From UBA12403 sp043808565 (GTDB taxonomy: Bacteria; Patescibacteriota; Patescibacteriia; UBA9934; GWF2-40-263), in contig JAZDEQ010000034.1 in NCBI GenBank assembly GCA_043808565.1, forward strand, positions 1-13,793: DNA of 13,793 bases, written 5' to 3'. The position numbers and the translations under genes were made by a program. The notes under the pieces were generated by a model, which searched no databases, was not told the origin of the DNA, and saw only the letters and a list, made by a program, of their open reading frames with translations. Positions 13,539 to 13,793 of the stretch are shown in pieces (position 1 is the first letter of the stretch; every line of letters begins with the position of its first letter).

Positions 13539-13652
13539 TTACTTGCCTCTAAGTCGAGACAGGAAACCGCGTCGTTCTTTGGGATACACCTTGATGTGCG
13601 TTTGATAACACCTCAAAATGTCATCGGGCGGGTTGAACGACACTTCATCCAT
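13539..13652 (-). CDS. Possible small protein (37 residues) or 3' part of a TAG-split gene
   Basis: An ATG at 13652 opens 37 codons (MDEVSFNPPDD... to ...RRGFLSRLRGK) ending in TAA 30 nt before a strong terminator. The C-terminus is very basic. The frame is the same as that of the partial coding segment to the right and is separated from it only by one TAG (13673-13671) and 6 sense codons. Third positions are richer in G and C than in that segment, which favours an independent small gene. No clear Shine-Dalgarno sequence. I recognise no family. It could also be non-coding sequence of the 3' UTR. Confidence 0.35.
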   Translation of the reverse strand: MDEVSFNPPDDILRCYQTHIKVYPKERRGFLSRLRGK

Positions 13653-13670
13653 ACATAACTGTCCAAAATC

Positions 13671-13793
13671 CTATCCATCCCTAACCTTAGCTAAAAAATG
13701 GCTATTTTTTGTTTCAAAAGCCGGTGTCATTTCAAAATGCCATTCATTCATGAGATCTTTTTCCAAATCGTTTAAAAACATTATTTTAGTCAC
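13671..13793 (-). CDS. 3' end of an unidentified gene, cut by the right edge
   Basis: The - strand is open from the window edge for 40 codons to TAG at 13673-13671. Residues such as FLNDLEKDLMNEWHFEMTPAF look protein-like, with AT-rich codons similar to the other genes here. The start is outside the window, or could be the GTG at the very edge or an ATG shortly after. I cannot assign a family. The reading frame continues after TAG for another 43 sense codons to the TAA at 13541-13539. Confidence 0.45.
   Translation of the reverse strand: MTKIMFLNDLEKDLMNEWHFEMTPAFETKNSHFLAKVRDG

Noticed and set aside
13487..13620. Possible structured RNA or tRNA at the right end
   Set aside because: Only the terminator hairpin is convincing. 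No cloverleaf, T-loop GGTTCRA or CCA-end pattern was found on either strand.
1..13793. UGA recoding as in Gracilibacteria/Absconditabacteria
   Set aside because: Two GT2 genes end at TGA exactly at gene junctions, one of them an ATGA overlap, and no gene requires TGA as a sense codon.

Overview
The window looks like part of a compact, AT-rich bacterial genome, most likely a Patescibacteria/CPR lineage. This rests on family resemblance and layout and was not tested. In support: short or overlapping gene junctions, a single-TM PEGA/beta-propeller protein of the kind common in those genomes, a run of family 2 glycosyltransferases beside a long-form sugar nucleotidyltransferase, ATTCG-rich intergenic repeats, and almost no Shine-Dalgarno sequences. 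The code is standard in the genes seen: two glycosyltransferases end at TGA and no gene needs TGA as a sense codon. Ribosomal protein bL9 is present; several CPR groups lack it, so this mildly favours a Parcubacteria-like relative.

Layout, left to right. Positions 1-317 hold the possible end of a + strand gene, a weak hairpin, ATTCG and GGTGATTTT repeats and a candidate promoter. A small + strand gene for a three-helix membrane protein (318-644) ends in a strong terminator (704-738) that meets the 3' end of pyrG. On the - strand, rplI and pyrG form a short operon with its own promoter. To their right is an independent - strand unit: a DUF4143-type AAA ATPase with promoter and operator-like inverted repeat, just after the terminator of a NUDIX hydrolase gene. 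Between the NUDIX gene and a CtpA-like S41 protease lies a 160-190 bp imperfect palindrome built of GGTGATT/AATCACC units. The protease diverges from the + strand PEGA protein, whose best promoter predicts a nearly leaderless mRNA. The PEGA gene converges on the glycan cluster with its stop codon directly abutting the last one there.

The 7.5-13.3 kb block is one - strand series: sugar-1-phosphate nucleotidyltransferase, three coupled GT2 genes, a RhuM-family gene and a fourth GT2. The nucleotidyltransferase probably makes an activated sugar (dTDP-glucose or similar) and the GT2 enzymes would assemble a surface glycan. RhuM, otherwise linked to mobile or pathogenicity loci, sits inside this series with 6-13 nt gaps. 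The right end (13.3-13.79 kb) has a promoter/leader motif shared with rplI, G-rich GGCGTT repeats, a - strand terminator and two short in-frame coding segments separated by one TAG.

No tRNA, rRNA, CRISPR array, insertion sequence or complete undescribed multi-gene system was recognised. The best leads are the GGTGATT palindrome, the shared ATTCG-type promoter/leader element, RhuM inside the glycan operon, the leaderless/SD-less start architecture, and the TAG-split frame at the right edge.
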